This document shows, in pieces, positions 8,624 through 18,083 of a DNA stretch of 64,000 nt. A program made the position numbers and the translations under genes. The DNA comes from JAENVU01 sp963801105 (GTDB lineage Bacteria; Actinomycetota; Acidimicrobiia; IMCC26256; JAENVU01). Below the pieces are notes generated by a model. The model ran no database searches. It saw only the letters and a program-made list of their open reading frames with translations, and was not told the origin of the DNA. Numbering within the stretch: position 1 is the stretch's first letter; each line of letters opens with the position of its first letter. The DNA is taken from assembly GCA_963801105.1 (NCBI GenBank), contig CAWDDH010000003.1, forward strand, positions 496,001-560,000, given 5' to 3'.

Positions 8624-9418
8624 TCACAGACCGAGGCGGCCGTGGTCGTGGTCGCAGGCGCGGGTCTCGCCGGGCTTGATCTGACCGGCGCCGACGCCGA
8701 GCAGCGCGGCGAACGGTCCGCAGGGGTTGGCCCGGATCCACACGTGCACCTGGATGTTGGGATTGAACTTCACGAGCGGTGGATGGCACTGACCCGCGCC
8801 GTCGGTGAGTCCTGCGACCGTCGGCGCGTCGCCGGTCGTGAAGCAGAGGTTGTCGTGGTAGTGGAACTGCACCAGCGGGCTCGCGATGGGCGGCGGCGAG
8901 TCGAGGGTGTACTGCTTCGGCATGATGTACATCGCCGCCTCGAGGGTCTTGGCGCCCGTCGCGCGGTCGACCCGGAACACGAGGGATTCGGGGTGCGTCG
9001 GGTCGAAGACCGTGTTGTCGTCGATCCAGTCCCAGTGGAGCAGGTGCTCCTCACCCGTGAGCCCGTCGCCGATGGAGCGGAAGCCCGCCGCGAGGTCCTG
9101 CTGGTAGTCGGACCACATCGGCAGGACCTTGACCGTCGACACGAGCAGCTGCTCCGCCGCGCGCTGGTGGGCGGCGTCCACCCCGGCGACGCCGGAGAGA
9201 TCGACGTTCGTCGGATCGATCAGACCATCGGGCGTGTACGAGAGGGGCTTCACCGTCGGCGGCGCGACGCTGTGCACGTGGGCGGCCGCGCCGGCGCCCG
9301 CAGCCTGCGAGGCATCCGAGCCACCCGAGTCGGCGAGCATCGGCGCGACGAGCGCCAGCACCAGGGTCCCGGCGGCGACGCCGACGAGCATTCGCAGTCC
9401 TGTACGGCGCCGGCTCAT
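8624..9418 (-). CDS. secreted His/Cys-rich protein of unknown function
   Basis: This 264-residue protein starts with a twin-basic n-region and a hydrophobic stretch (about 9-28) ending near ADS, a clear Sec signal peptide or N-terminal anchor. The mature part carries conserved-looking metal-ligand clusters: EEHLLHWDW (123-131), FHYHDN (185-190), CH at 211-212, HVW at 225 and CDHDHG at 255-260. Four cysteines (192, 211, 233, 255) could form two disulfides outside the cell. I do not recognise the family; a copper- or other metal-binding or redox role is only inferred from the residues. The start follows a GGGGGGAA ribosome-binding stretch, and a TAGAGT hexamer lies further upstream. Confidence 0.7.
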   Translation of the reverse strand: MSRRRTGLRMLVGVAAGTLVLALVAPMLADSGGSDASQAAGAGAAAHVHSVAPPTVKPLSYTPDGLIDPTNVDLSGVAGVDAAHQRAAEQLLVSTVKVLPMWSDYQQDLAAGFRSIGDGLTGEEHLLHWDWIDDNTVFDPTHPESLVFRVDRATGAKTLEAAMYIMPKQYTLDSPPPIASPLVQFHYHDNLCFTTGDAPTVAGLTDGAGQCHPPLVKFNPNIQVHVWIRANPCGPFAALLGVGAGQIKPGETRACDHDHGRLGL

Positions 9419-9499
9419 GCATTCCCCCCGCGGTCGGCCCCGACTCTACGGCCCGGCCGGTCCGGTCGTGACGCGCGGGCGCGGCGGGGCGCGGCGGGA

Positions 9500-10078
9500 T
9501 CACTCGGACTTCTTCTTGCCCTTCGCCTTCTGCTCCTGCTTCCACGCCCGGACCCGCCGGAACGATTCCGGCGAGTCGATGTCGGCCACCGAGCGGGGCT
9601 CGTCGTCGCCGAAGGCCCCGGCCAGCCGCTCCCACCCGGCCGGGGCCTTGCCGAGGCGCTTGCCGAGGATCGCGAGCAGGATCCGCGCCTTCTCGTCGCC
9701 GTAGCCGGGCAGAGCCCGGAGGCGGTCGAAGACGACCTGGGGATCCTTCGCCCGCCGCCAGATCTTCGCCGCGTCGCCGTCGTAGGTCGCCACGAGGTGC
9801 GCGCAGAGCGCCTGGGTCCGCTTGCCCATGGCGGAGGGGAACCGGTGCAGCGCCGGCTTCTGGCGGAACACTTCGTCGACGGCCTCCGGGCTCATCGCCG
9901 CGATCGCGCGGGCGTCGAGGCCACCGAGGCGCGCCTTCAGCGTCGCCGGGCCCTTGAACGCCCATTCCATCGGCACCTGCTGATCGAGGAGCATCCCGAT
10001 GAGCAGCGCGAGGGGGTCGTCGACGAGCAGCCGGTCGGCATCGGGGTCGCCGGTGATGGGGAACGTCGCGCGGGCCAT
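9500..10078 (-). CDS. HhH-GPD-type base-excision repair protein
   Basis: This 192-residue protein is of the small actinobacterial HhH-GPD family (TIGR03252 type). MLLDQQVPMEWAFKGP matches the conserved family N-terminal segment. The helix-hairpin-helix region LRALPGYGDEKARILLAILGK is at about 121-141. The C-terminus is a lysine-rich tail. Members are related to DNA glycosylases acting on damaged bases, but activity of this subgroup is poorly defined. The ATG is preceded by TACGCT at 8 bases, indicating a leaderless transcript. Confidence 0.85.
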   Translation of the reverse strand: MARATFPITGDPDADRLLVDDPLALLIGMLLDQQVPMEWAFKGPATLKARLGGLDARAIAAMSPEAVDEVFRQKPALHRFPSAMGKRTQALCAHLVATYDGDAAKIWRRAKDPQVVFDRLRALPGYGDEKARILLAILGKRLGKAPAGWERLAGAFGDDEPRSVADIDSPESFRRVRAWKQEQKAKGKKKSE

Positions 10079-10086
10079 GGCGCGAG

Positions 10087-10092
10087 AGCGTA
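10087..10092 (-). promoter_or_regulatory. leaderless -10 element (TACGCT)
   Basis: Minus-strand TACGCT lies 8 bases before the HhH-GPD start codon. Confidence 0.5.
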
Positions 10093-10147
10093 CGCGCGCC
10101 GCGGCCCCGACCGCGAGGGCCGGGGCCGCACCGGTGGTCCGCGCCGA

Positions 10148-13100
10148 TCAGCCGACGTTGATCACGAGTTGCGGAGCGTTCACTCCCTGGCGGCTCGAGA
10201 ACTGGACCCGGTCACCGTTGGCACCGGTGAGCGTGAAGCTGTACTGGCCGGGACCGGTGACCACCGGGGTGACATCGAACTCGACCCACTGGTTGAGCGG
10301 TGCGATCTGCGCCGGCGCGATCTGCGCCCCGCTCGTGGCCGGTCGGTTGTTCCAGGTCAGCCCGTTCTCGGTCCACGTCGCGTTCGCGGTCTGGAAGAGC
10401 GCGCCGGTCGTGGTGCTCGAGTCGGTGACGTAGAGCCGGACCTTTGCCGACACCGGCGTCCCCGACAGTGCTCCGACCGAGAACCGGAAGAACGGTTGAT
10501 AGGTCGCGGCGTTGCGGCCGCCGGTCGAGTAGCCCTGGATCGTCGTCGCGGTGCCGTAGTTCGAGTTCGTCGAGTCCGAGCGGGCATAGGTGTCGGCCAC
10601 CGCGGTGACCGTCACGGGCGCGACCATCGCCGTGATCGACTGCGTGGCGGTGTTGCTCCCGTTCGCGTTGGTGACGGTGAGTGACGCCGTGTATTGACCG
10701 ATCGCCGAGTACGTGTGCGAAGGGTTCGCCGCCGTCGATGTCGGGCTGCCGTCACCGAAGTTCCAGACCCGGGTGGTGACCGCGCCGAACGTGGTGTCGG
10801 TGAACTGGACGGTCACCGGTGCGACCCCCGAGGTCGGCGTCGCCGTGAACGCGGCGTTCGGCGGACCATCGACGATGTCGAACACGAACACCGCGTACTT
10901 CAACGGATCACCCGCGGCCCGGAAGTCGTAGCCGTCGGCCACGAAGATCTGGCCGTCGATCAGCTCCACCGCCCGGGAGTCGAGGATCCCGAACGGGCGG
11001 AGGTCGATGTTCCAGCCCGGCACCAGCGCGTTCGTGGTCGCGTCGAGGAGGACGAGGCGCTGGGTCGTGGTCACTGCGATGCCGTACTTGCCGTCGGGCG
11101 TGTACGTGAGACCGGTGATGCCTCCCGGGAGGGAACCCGAGACCGGGACCGGGGTGCCGAGCGTGTTGGTGTCGTAGTCGTAGCTCGTGACGACGCCACC
11201 GTGGGCGAAGAACAGACCCACACCCGGACGCCATCCGGAGCCGGTCGGGTCCGTGCCCTCGGGGAGCGCCTGGTAGGACTCGACCTGGAACCGGCCGCCC
11301 GAGTCACGGGTCAGGCGGTAGATCGCGGGGTCGTACGGGGGCTGGGTCGTCCCCGGCGTGCTCGAGCAGCAGTTGCCCGAGAACTGGTACAGCACGTCCT
11401 TGATCGGGTCGTAGACGGTCGATTCGAAGTCGTCCGACCGGGAGAGACCGGCGGGGCTCCCCACGCCGCCCGGTGGGAGGGCGTTGGAGAACTCGGTCCG
11501 GTCGATCGCCCGTCGCACCGTGCTCTTGGTGGCGTCGACCTCGAACACGCGGTCGCCGTTGTCGTCGGAGAGCCACAGGGCGTCGTCCGCCGGGACGTAC
11601 GCCGAGCCCTCGAGGTCGAACGAGCGGATGGCGGGGTTGGTGCCCTTGAACGGCGCCGTCGTGAAGGAGCGGCTCAGCGCGACTCCCGGCGACGTCGGCA
11701 TCGGCAGCGAGTCGGCCGAGCTGCTCCCGTAGGAGATGACGAGCTGCGGCGGGTTCGCCCCTTCCTTGCTGGAGAAGGCGACGAGGTCGCTGCTGTGGTT
11801 GGTCAGGGTGAAGCCGTACTGACCGGCGCCGGTCACCGTCGAGGTCACGTCGAACTCGACCCACTGCCCGGCCGTGGCGTTGCGGCTGTCGCCGATCGAG
11901 TTCCCGGTGGTCCCGGGCCGGTTGTTGTAGGTGGTGCCGGTCTCGCTCCAGTTGGTGGTCGAGGTGCGGTACAACCTGCCACTCGTCGCGCTCGGGTCGG
12001 TCACGAACAGGCGGAGCGTGGCCGAGACCGGGGTCGCCGGCAGGGAGCCCACCGAGAACCGCAGGTACGGGAGGTAGGTGGCGCCCTTGCGACCGCCGGT
12101 CCGGTAGCCCTGGAGGTCCGAGGCGGTCCCGTAGTTGGAGTTGGCGGAGTTCGAACGGACATACGTGTCCGCGACCGGCGTGAGCGTGGTCGGCAGGGCC
12201 GCCACGTTCACGTAGTCGGTGCGGATCCGCGTGTTGCTGCCGTCGGGGCTCGTCACCGTGAGCTTCACGGTGTACTTGCCGTTGGTCGTGTAGGTGTGCG
12301 ACGGGGCTCTGCGCGGTGGACGTGGCCCCGTCGCCGAAGTCCCAGGCCCAGCCGTCGCGCCGCCGACGCTCTGGTCGGTGAACTGCACCGGCAGCGGCGC
12401 GCCGCCGGCGGTCTGGTCGGCGGTGAACTTGGCGTTCAGCAGCGGCGGGTTCTCGGCCACCGTGACGAGGTCGGTCTGCGTGGTGCTCGCCGAGCCCTGG
12501 TCGTTCGTGACGGTGAGGGTGACCGAGTAGGTGCCCGCGGCGATGTAGGCGTGCACCGGGCGGGCGGCGGTGGACGTCGAGCCGTCGCCGAAGTCCCACA
12601 GCCACGAGGTGGGCACCCCGGTGCTGCGGTCGATGAAGGTGGTCGACACGGGCGCGACGCCGGTGGTCGGCGACGCCGTGAAGCTCGCGGTCGGCGCACC
12701 GGAGCCGTCGACGAGGTCGAAGACCGAGACGGCGTAGCGCAGCGGGTCACCGACCGGACGGAGACCGCCGTCGGCGACGAAGAGCTGGTCACCGACCAGG
12801 GCGACGCCGCGAGGGTCGACGAAGCCGTACGGGGTCAGGTCGAAGGTCCAACCCGGCACCGTGGCCCACGTCGCGGTGCTGATCCGGTAGAGCACGTTCA
12901 GGTGGCTGGTGACGAGCAGGTCCTTGCCGTCGGGCGTGAACTGCATGCCGCTCGAGCGCGGTGTCGACGCCCGGGATGACGATCCCGGTGCCGATGGTGT
13001 TGGTCGCGTAGTCGTAGGGAAGGATGGTCTGGCCCTTGCCGAAGTAGAGCCCGGCGCCCGGACGGACGCCGGCGGCGACCGGGTCGGTGCCCGCGGGCAG

Positions 13101-15310
13101 CGGCTGGTAGGACTCGACCTGGAACGCACCGTTGCCGTCACGCGTGAGGCGGAAGACGCTCGGGTCGAGACCCGTCGCGGTGCAGCAGTTCCGGGAGAAG
13201 ACGTAGAGGACGTCGGCGGTCGGGTCGTAGGTCACCGCGGCGAGCGAGTCGCTGCGGCTCGTGCCGGCCGCCGCGCCACCGCCGACCGGCAGGGCGTTGG
13301 TGAAGTCGGCCGTCGGGACCACCCGCCGGAGGGCGTTCGTGGTCGCGTCGGTCTCGTAGAGCCTGGTGCCGTCGGTGAGCCAGACCGCGTGGTCGGCACG
13401 GGACCGAGGCGTCACCGCCGCCGCCCGAGGCGGCCGTGGTCGTGCCCGCGAACGGGGACGTCGTGAACTGGTGGTTCAGCCGGAGCGCGACGTTCGGCGG
13501 GTTGGGCAGACCCGACGAGGGTGCCGGGTTGGGGAACGTGAGGACCAACTGCGGCGCGTGGGCACCCTCGCGGCTGGAGAAGGCCACGGTGTCGGAGCTT
13601 GCGTTCGTGAGCGTGAAGCCGTAGTTGCCGGCCGCGGTGACCCGGGCCGACACGTCGAACTCGACCCACTGGCCGAGCGGTGCCGACGTGCTGGGCGCGA
13701 TCTGGGCACCCGTCGTGGAGGGGCGGTTGTTCCACGTGGTCGAGGTCTCCGACCACGTGGTGTTCGCCGTGGCGTAGAGGCCACCGGTGGCGGTGCTCGA
13801 GTCGGTGACGTAGAGACGGAGCGCCGCGCTCGCCGGCGTCGCCGGGAGAGCGGGCACCGTGAAGCGGACGTAGGGCTGGTAGGTGGTCTTGCCCTGCCGG
13901 CGACCCTGGATCGTGGTCTGGGTGCCGAAGTTGGAGAAGCTCGAGTCGGACCGCACATAGGTGTCGGCCGCCGCGTTCACCGTGACCGGCGCAGTCGTCA
14001 CGTGGACCAGGTCCGAGCGCACGCGGGTGTTGGAGCCACCGCTGTTCGTCGCGGTCAGCGACACTGCGTAGCTGCCGGCCGTCGCGTACGAGTGCGACGG
14101 GTTCTGCACGGTGGAGGTGGTGCCGTCACCGAAGTCCCACGCCCACGAGGTGGGGTTGTTCGTGGAGGTGTCGGTGAAGTCGACGGTGAGCGGAGCGCCA
14201 CCATCGGTGTTCGCCGCGCTGAACTGCGCGACCGGCGTGTGGGCGGCGACGGTCACGAGGTCGGCCTGGGTCGTGGTGTCGTTGCCGGCGGAGTTCGTCA
14301 CCGTCAGGCTGACGCTGTACGTCCCCGCCGTGGTGTAGGTGTGCGCGGGGTTCGCGAGGTTCGACGAAGAGCCGTCGCCGAAGTCCCAGGCCCAGCTCGT
14401 CGCTCCACCCTGGCTGGCGTCGGTGAACTGCACCGGTAGGGGCACCTCACCGGAGGTCGGCGTGGCGGTGAAGTCCGCGGTCGGCTGGACGCTCAGGTCG
14501 TTGACGTCGAACACGAAGATCGCACGACGCAGCGGGTCGCCGGCGGTGCGGCTCGCACCGTCGCCGATGTAGACCTGCTGGCCGACGATCGTGACCGAGC
14601 GCGGGTTGAGGATCTGGAACGGCGCGAGGTCGAGCGTCCAGTTCGGCTCCGCCGCCCACGTCGTCGCGTCGACCCGCGCGAGCAGGATGCGGTCGGGGTC
14701 CGGGCTGACGCCGGCCACGAAGGTGGTCACGTACATGTGCGCACCGTCGGCGGAGAAGCCGATCCCCTGGATGGCCGCGTCGACACCCGAGACCTTGATC
14801 GAGGCGCCGATCGTGTTGGTGTCGTAGTCGTAGGTGTTGATCTTCGAGCCCTTGCCGAAGTAAAGGCCGACGCCGGGGCGGTAGCCCGCGGCCTTCGGGT
14901 CGGTCCCCGCGGGGAGCGCCTGGTACGACTCGACCTGGAACGCTCCGGCGAGATCGCGCTTCAGCCGGAACACCGTCGGGTCGAGTCCGGTGGCCGTGCA
15001 GCAGTTGCGGGAGAAGACGTAGAGCGCGTCGTTGGTGGAGTCGTACGCGAGTGCGGCGAACGAGTCCGAGCGCGAGGTCCCCGCGGGGGTTCCGACACCA
15101 CCCACGGGCAGGGCGTTGGTGAAGTCCGTCGTCGGGATCGTGCGGCGCAACGCGTCGGTCGCGGCGTCGACCTCGTAGGCGTTGCTCGAGTCCACGAGCC
15201 AGAGCGCGTTGTCCGCGGGCACGGACGCGGAGCCCTCCTGGCTGTTCGCGGTCGTCGTCGTACCCGCGAACGGCGCGGTGGTGTACGAACGGTTCAGCGA
15301 CAGCGAGGGC
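10148..15310 (-). repeat. three tandem coding repeats of about 1.6-1.8 kb
   Basis: The approximate units are 13501-15310, 11701-13500 and 10148-11700. They align from the YTTAPF / FTTSPF / FTTAPF motif through to the DNRLRE end. The repeats are diverged enough to be old duplications, yet they keep long similar DNA blocks that could recombine or mis-assemble. Confidence 0.8.
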
Positions 15311-15414
15311 ATGCCGGCATCCAGACCGGCCACGGCCACCGAGGCCGGAAGAGTTGAGACACCGATCGCCACCGTTGCAACGGCGACGAGCACACGACGC
15401 ACCGTGAATCGCAC
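10148..15414 (-). CDS. giant secreted three-unit propeller/PKD/DNRLRE protein, frame broken
   Basis: Four reading-frame breaks (13395-13402, 12947-12956, 12350-12352, 12303-12308) divide one gene of about 1,750 codons. The GTG start at 15412-15414 has a good AGGGGAG ribosome site, and a Sec signal peptide (residues about 1-29) follows. The mature protein contains three tandem units. Each unit has a region resembling a beta-propeller (YTTAPFAGT, then RNCC, LPxGTDP, TYDYDTNT, ADG), one or two PKD domains (WDFGDGxxS, HTYxxxGxYxVxLTVTN), and a DNRLRE-type beta-sandwich (ADTYVRSDS, TTWNNRPxTTG, QWVEFDV, FSSREG). Units 1 and 2 have two PKD domains, unit 3 one. It is an exported, probably surface or matrix protein that may bind polysaccharide; no catalytic site is recognisable. 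The last unit ends at the DNRLRE domain without an anchor or sorting signal. Confidence 0.85.
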
Positions 15415-15453
15415 GGAATTGCTCCCCTGTGGATCGCCCGAAAGAAGAGGAGA

Positions 15454-15459
15454 AGTGTA
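15454..15459 (-). promoter_or_regulatory. candidate -10 element (TACACT) for the giant protein
   Basis: The 175 bases upstream of the giant gene are clearly richer in A+T than the surroundings. Minus-strand TACACT lies about 40 bases before the GTG, leaving a leader that contains the AGGGGAG site. Confidence 0.4.
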
Positions 15460-15589
15460 CGTTGCGGTTTTGATGAAACTTTGGGGAGAAGCGGGGTTTC
15501 ACCGGCGAACAGGCGAAATGAGGAGAACGGCCTATCAAGTCGGGACAACGGCCGGTCTCAGCACTTCGCCGATGTTCGCGCCCGACCGG

Positions 15590-16583
15590 TCAGGCGCCCT
15601 CCCGCCGATGCCCGGAGCTCAGCTCGGTCAGCACGTCCCGGTCGATCCTGTCGGCGGGGACGACCGCGACCCGGCACTTGGTCCCTGCCCGGAGCGTCGA
15701 GGTCCGCGCGCCGCCCTCGAGCACGGCCCGTTCGCCGAGCACCGCACCCGGACCGAGCTCCGCGAGCGGCTCGCCATCGTGCTCGACCACGAGCACGCCG
15801 TCGAGGACGAGGAACAGCTCGGCCCCTGGTTCTCCCTGGCGCACGAGCGTGGCGTCGGCCTTGACCGTGCGGATCGCTGGCTTCGCGCCGCCACGCATGA
15901 TCGTGGACGACAGGCTGCGCTCGAGTGCCGTCTCGACCGCGGTAACGAGCGCGGGTGAGTCCTCGTCGCCCCACGGCGTCTTCTTGCCGAACGACGCGCG
16001 GTACCAGCCCTTGAAGTCGGCCAGTCCGATCTTCTCGACGAGTCGCAGCTCGTCGTCGTAGACCCAGTGGCGCGGGAACTTGCTCGCACCCACGACCTCG
16101 CGAGCGACGGTCCCGTCGGCGTGGACCGTCAGCGCGAGCGTCGTCCACACGGTGGGCGCCCGGAACTGCACGAAGGGCGGGCGGTTGACCCGGCGGGGTG
16201 CGGGGAGGGCGGTGCGGCCGCCCGTGGTCTGGACGAAGCGCACCGCGTCGTCGCGCCGTTCGGGCTCGTGCCGGAGATCGTCGAGCGACACCGCCTCGAA
16301 GGTGGCCGCCCTCCTGCCGAGCCGCACCGTGGTGGCACCCATCAGCCCACCACCGTCGTACCCGCAGTCGACGATGCGACCGTCGACGACGTCGACCCAT
16401 GCCGCGAGACGGTTGGCGAAGCGGAACCCGTCCGCGTCGCGGCAGCTCGTCGAGGTCCTCGATGAGGTCGGGCGGGGGGTCGTCGTAGTGCGTGACGCCC
16501 GAGTCGAAGATCCCCTTGTTCATGCCGGTGACGGCTTCGGACGGGATCCAGGACACCGAGGTGACCGATGCTGAGATGCGCAT
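15590..16583 (-). CDS. cyclic nucleotide-binding domain protein, frame broken
   Basis: This protein of about 330 residues is split by a frame break at 16436-16443. The N-terminal 200 residues (FRFANRLAAWVDVVDGRIVD, DELRLVEKIGLADFKGWYR) are a conserved-looking domain I cannot name. Residues about 215-325 are a CNB domain with VRQGEPGAELFLVLDGVLVV, LGPGAVLGERAVLEGG and R/T residues where the phosphate-binding cassette would sit. The ATG at 16581-16583 has an AAGGAG ribosome site and a TATGGT -10 box upstream. It is divergent from the receiver-cyclase gene 138 bases away, which makes it a plausible cAMP/cGMP effector of that cyclase. The mechanism is unknown because there is no HTH, so it is not a Crp-type regulator. 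Confidence 0.82.
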
Positions 16584-16610
16584 GGGGGCTCCTTCCGCGC
16601 GGATCGGTCG

Positions 16611-16616
16611 ACCATA
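16611..16616 (-). promoter_or_regulatory. candidate -10 element (TATGGT)
   Basis: The minus-strand hexamer lies 27 bases before the cyclic nucleotide-binding protein start, in the region shared with the divergent cyclase gene. Confidence 0.35.
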
Positions 16617-16721
16617 CGGAGCCGCCCCGGCGGCGACGAGGGGGGCACCCTCGGGACCAAGGGGGTGGCAGCCTCACCCCGCGACCGGGGGCGGACCACC
16701 TTGCCGCCCGACGACGGACGG

Positions 16722-18083
16722 ATGATGCTCTCACTCGTGGCCATCAGCGTGTTCCTCGCCGACGACAACGTGATCGTCCGCGAGGGCGTCCGCGCCCTGC
16801 TCGGCATGGAGTCCGATCTCGACGTCGTCGGAGTGGCCGGCGACTACGACGAGCTGGTCGACGGCGCGACCGAGCTCGCCCCGCAGGTCCTCGTGACCGA
16901 CATCCGGATGCCGCCGAACTTCCAGCAGGAGGGGATCGACGCGGCCAAGGAGATCCGCCGGCGCCATCCGGGGACCGGCATCGTGGTCCTCTCCCAGTAC
17001 GACGACCCCGAGTACGCGGTGGCGCTCCTCTCCGACGGCGCGGCCGGGTATGCGTACCTGCTGAAGGACCGCGTCGCCGAGGGCGACCAGCTCGCACGGA
17101 CGGTGCGCGAGGTCGCCTCGGGTGGTTCGGTCCTGGACCCGAAGATCGTCGAGGCGATCGTCTCGCCCGTCGCGCGCGACGGCGGCCTCACCGCCGACCA
17201 GGACCGGTTGCTCCAGCACGTGGCCGAGGGTCGCCCGATCAAGGCGATCGCCGCGATCGAGCAGACGACCCCCGCGGCGATCGCCCAGGCCGTGGAGGAG
17301 CTGTTCGTGACCCTGTCGGAGGAGGTCAGGACCGGCGGGTCCGGCGCACTGCGCCGGCTCCGCCTGCTCCACCAGGCGATCGTCGACCGTGAGGAGCAGG
17401 GGGAGACACTCAGCCGGCTCCTGCCCACCGGCGTCGCCGAGAAGGTGCGCGCGAGTGGTGGACGCATCGGTGAGACCGAGGAGCTGACCGTCACCGTCCT
17501 GATGTCGGACGTCCGCGGCTACTCGGCGATCGCCGAGCAGTCGGATCCGAGCGCACTCGCCGGTCAGCTCAACGAGCACCGGGCCGCGATGAACCGCGCG
17601 ATCGTCGACTGCGACGGCACCGTGATGCAGTTCGTCGGAGACGCGGTGATGGCGAGCTTCGGCGCGCCGGTGGCACAGGAGCACCACGCGCAGCACGGGC
17701 TCGACGCCGCGCTCGCGATGCTCCATGCCCAGACGACGCTCGACGCCGACTGGGCCGCGCGCGATCTGGCACCGTTCGGTCTCGGAATCGGACTCTCCAC
17801 CGGGCCGGTGGCCGCCGCGCTGCTCGGCTCCGAGGAACACCTCGAGTACACGCTCGTCGGCGACACGGTGAACCTCGCACAGCGCCTCCAGGACCTCGCG
17901 CGACCGGCCGGCTGCGTCGTGGTCGCGGAGCCGACGCTCGCGGCCCTCGACCGCGTGCCCGCCTACGACGAGCTCGGCGAGCAGCTCGTGAAGGGCCGCC
18001 AGATGCCGGTCCGGGCGTACCGGATCGACGGAGCACGCTCGACCATCCCGGGAGGGACCAGGTGGACACCCCAGTCATCGTGA
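16722..18083 (+). CDS. response regulator - LuxR-like HTH - class III nucleotide cyclase hybrid
   Basis: The protein has 453 residues. A receiver domain (about 6-130) has the acidic pair Asp14-Asp15, phospho-acceptor Asp60 (TDIRMPP) and Lys115. Residues about 155-200 (LTADQDRLLQHVAEGRPIKA and following) resemble a degenerate LuxR-type helix-turn-helix. Residues about 255-435 form a class III adenylate/guanylate cyclase domain with metal aspartates at 263 (SDVRGY) and 307 (FVGDAVMASFG) and the VGDTVNLAQRLQ motif. The position that is usually Lys before the second Asp motif is Gln303, so base specificity is uncertain. The start may instead be GTG at 16737. The last 22 bases overlap the ABC ATPase gene, so the two are co-translated. 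Phosphorylation, perhaps by the kinase encoded at 19016, would set cyclic nucleotide output. Confidence 0.88.
   Translation: MMLSLVAISVFLADDNVIVREGVRALLGMESDLDVVGVAGDYDELVDGATELAPQVLVTDIRMPPNFQQEGIDAAKEIRRRHPGTGIVVLSQYDDPEYAVALLSDGAAGYAYLLKDRVAEGDQLARTVREVASGGSVLDPKIVEAIVSPVARDGGLTADQDRLLQHVAEGRPIKAIAAIEQTTPAAIAQAVEELFVTLSEEVRTGGSGALRRLRLLHQAIVDREEQGETLSRLLPTGVAEKVRASGGRIGETEELTVTVLMSDVRGYSAIAEQSDPSALAGQLNEHRAAMNRAIVDCDGTVMQFVGDAVMASFGAPVAQEHHAQHGLDAALAMLHAQTTLDADWAARDLAPFGLGIGLSTGPVAAALLGSEEHLEYTLVGDTVNLAQRLQDLARPAGCVVVAEPTLAALDRVPAYDELGEQLVKGRQMPVRAYRIDGARSTIPGGTRWTPQSS

Noticed and set aside
10694..12979. A 761-codon open frame antisense to the giant repeat protein
   Set aside because: The product is Arg/Gly/Val-rich with no domain, while the opposite strand encodes clear PKD and DNRLRE domains.
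10148..15414. Three separate secreted genes instead of one giant gene
   Set aside because: Only the first unit has a signal peptide and ribosome site. The junctions are mid-domain and are repaired by single indels.
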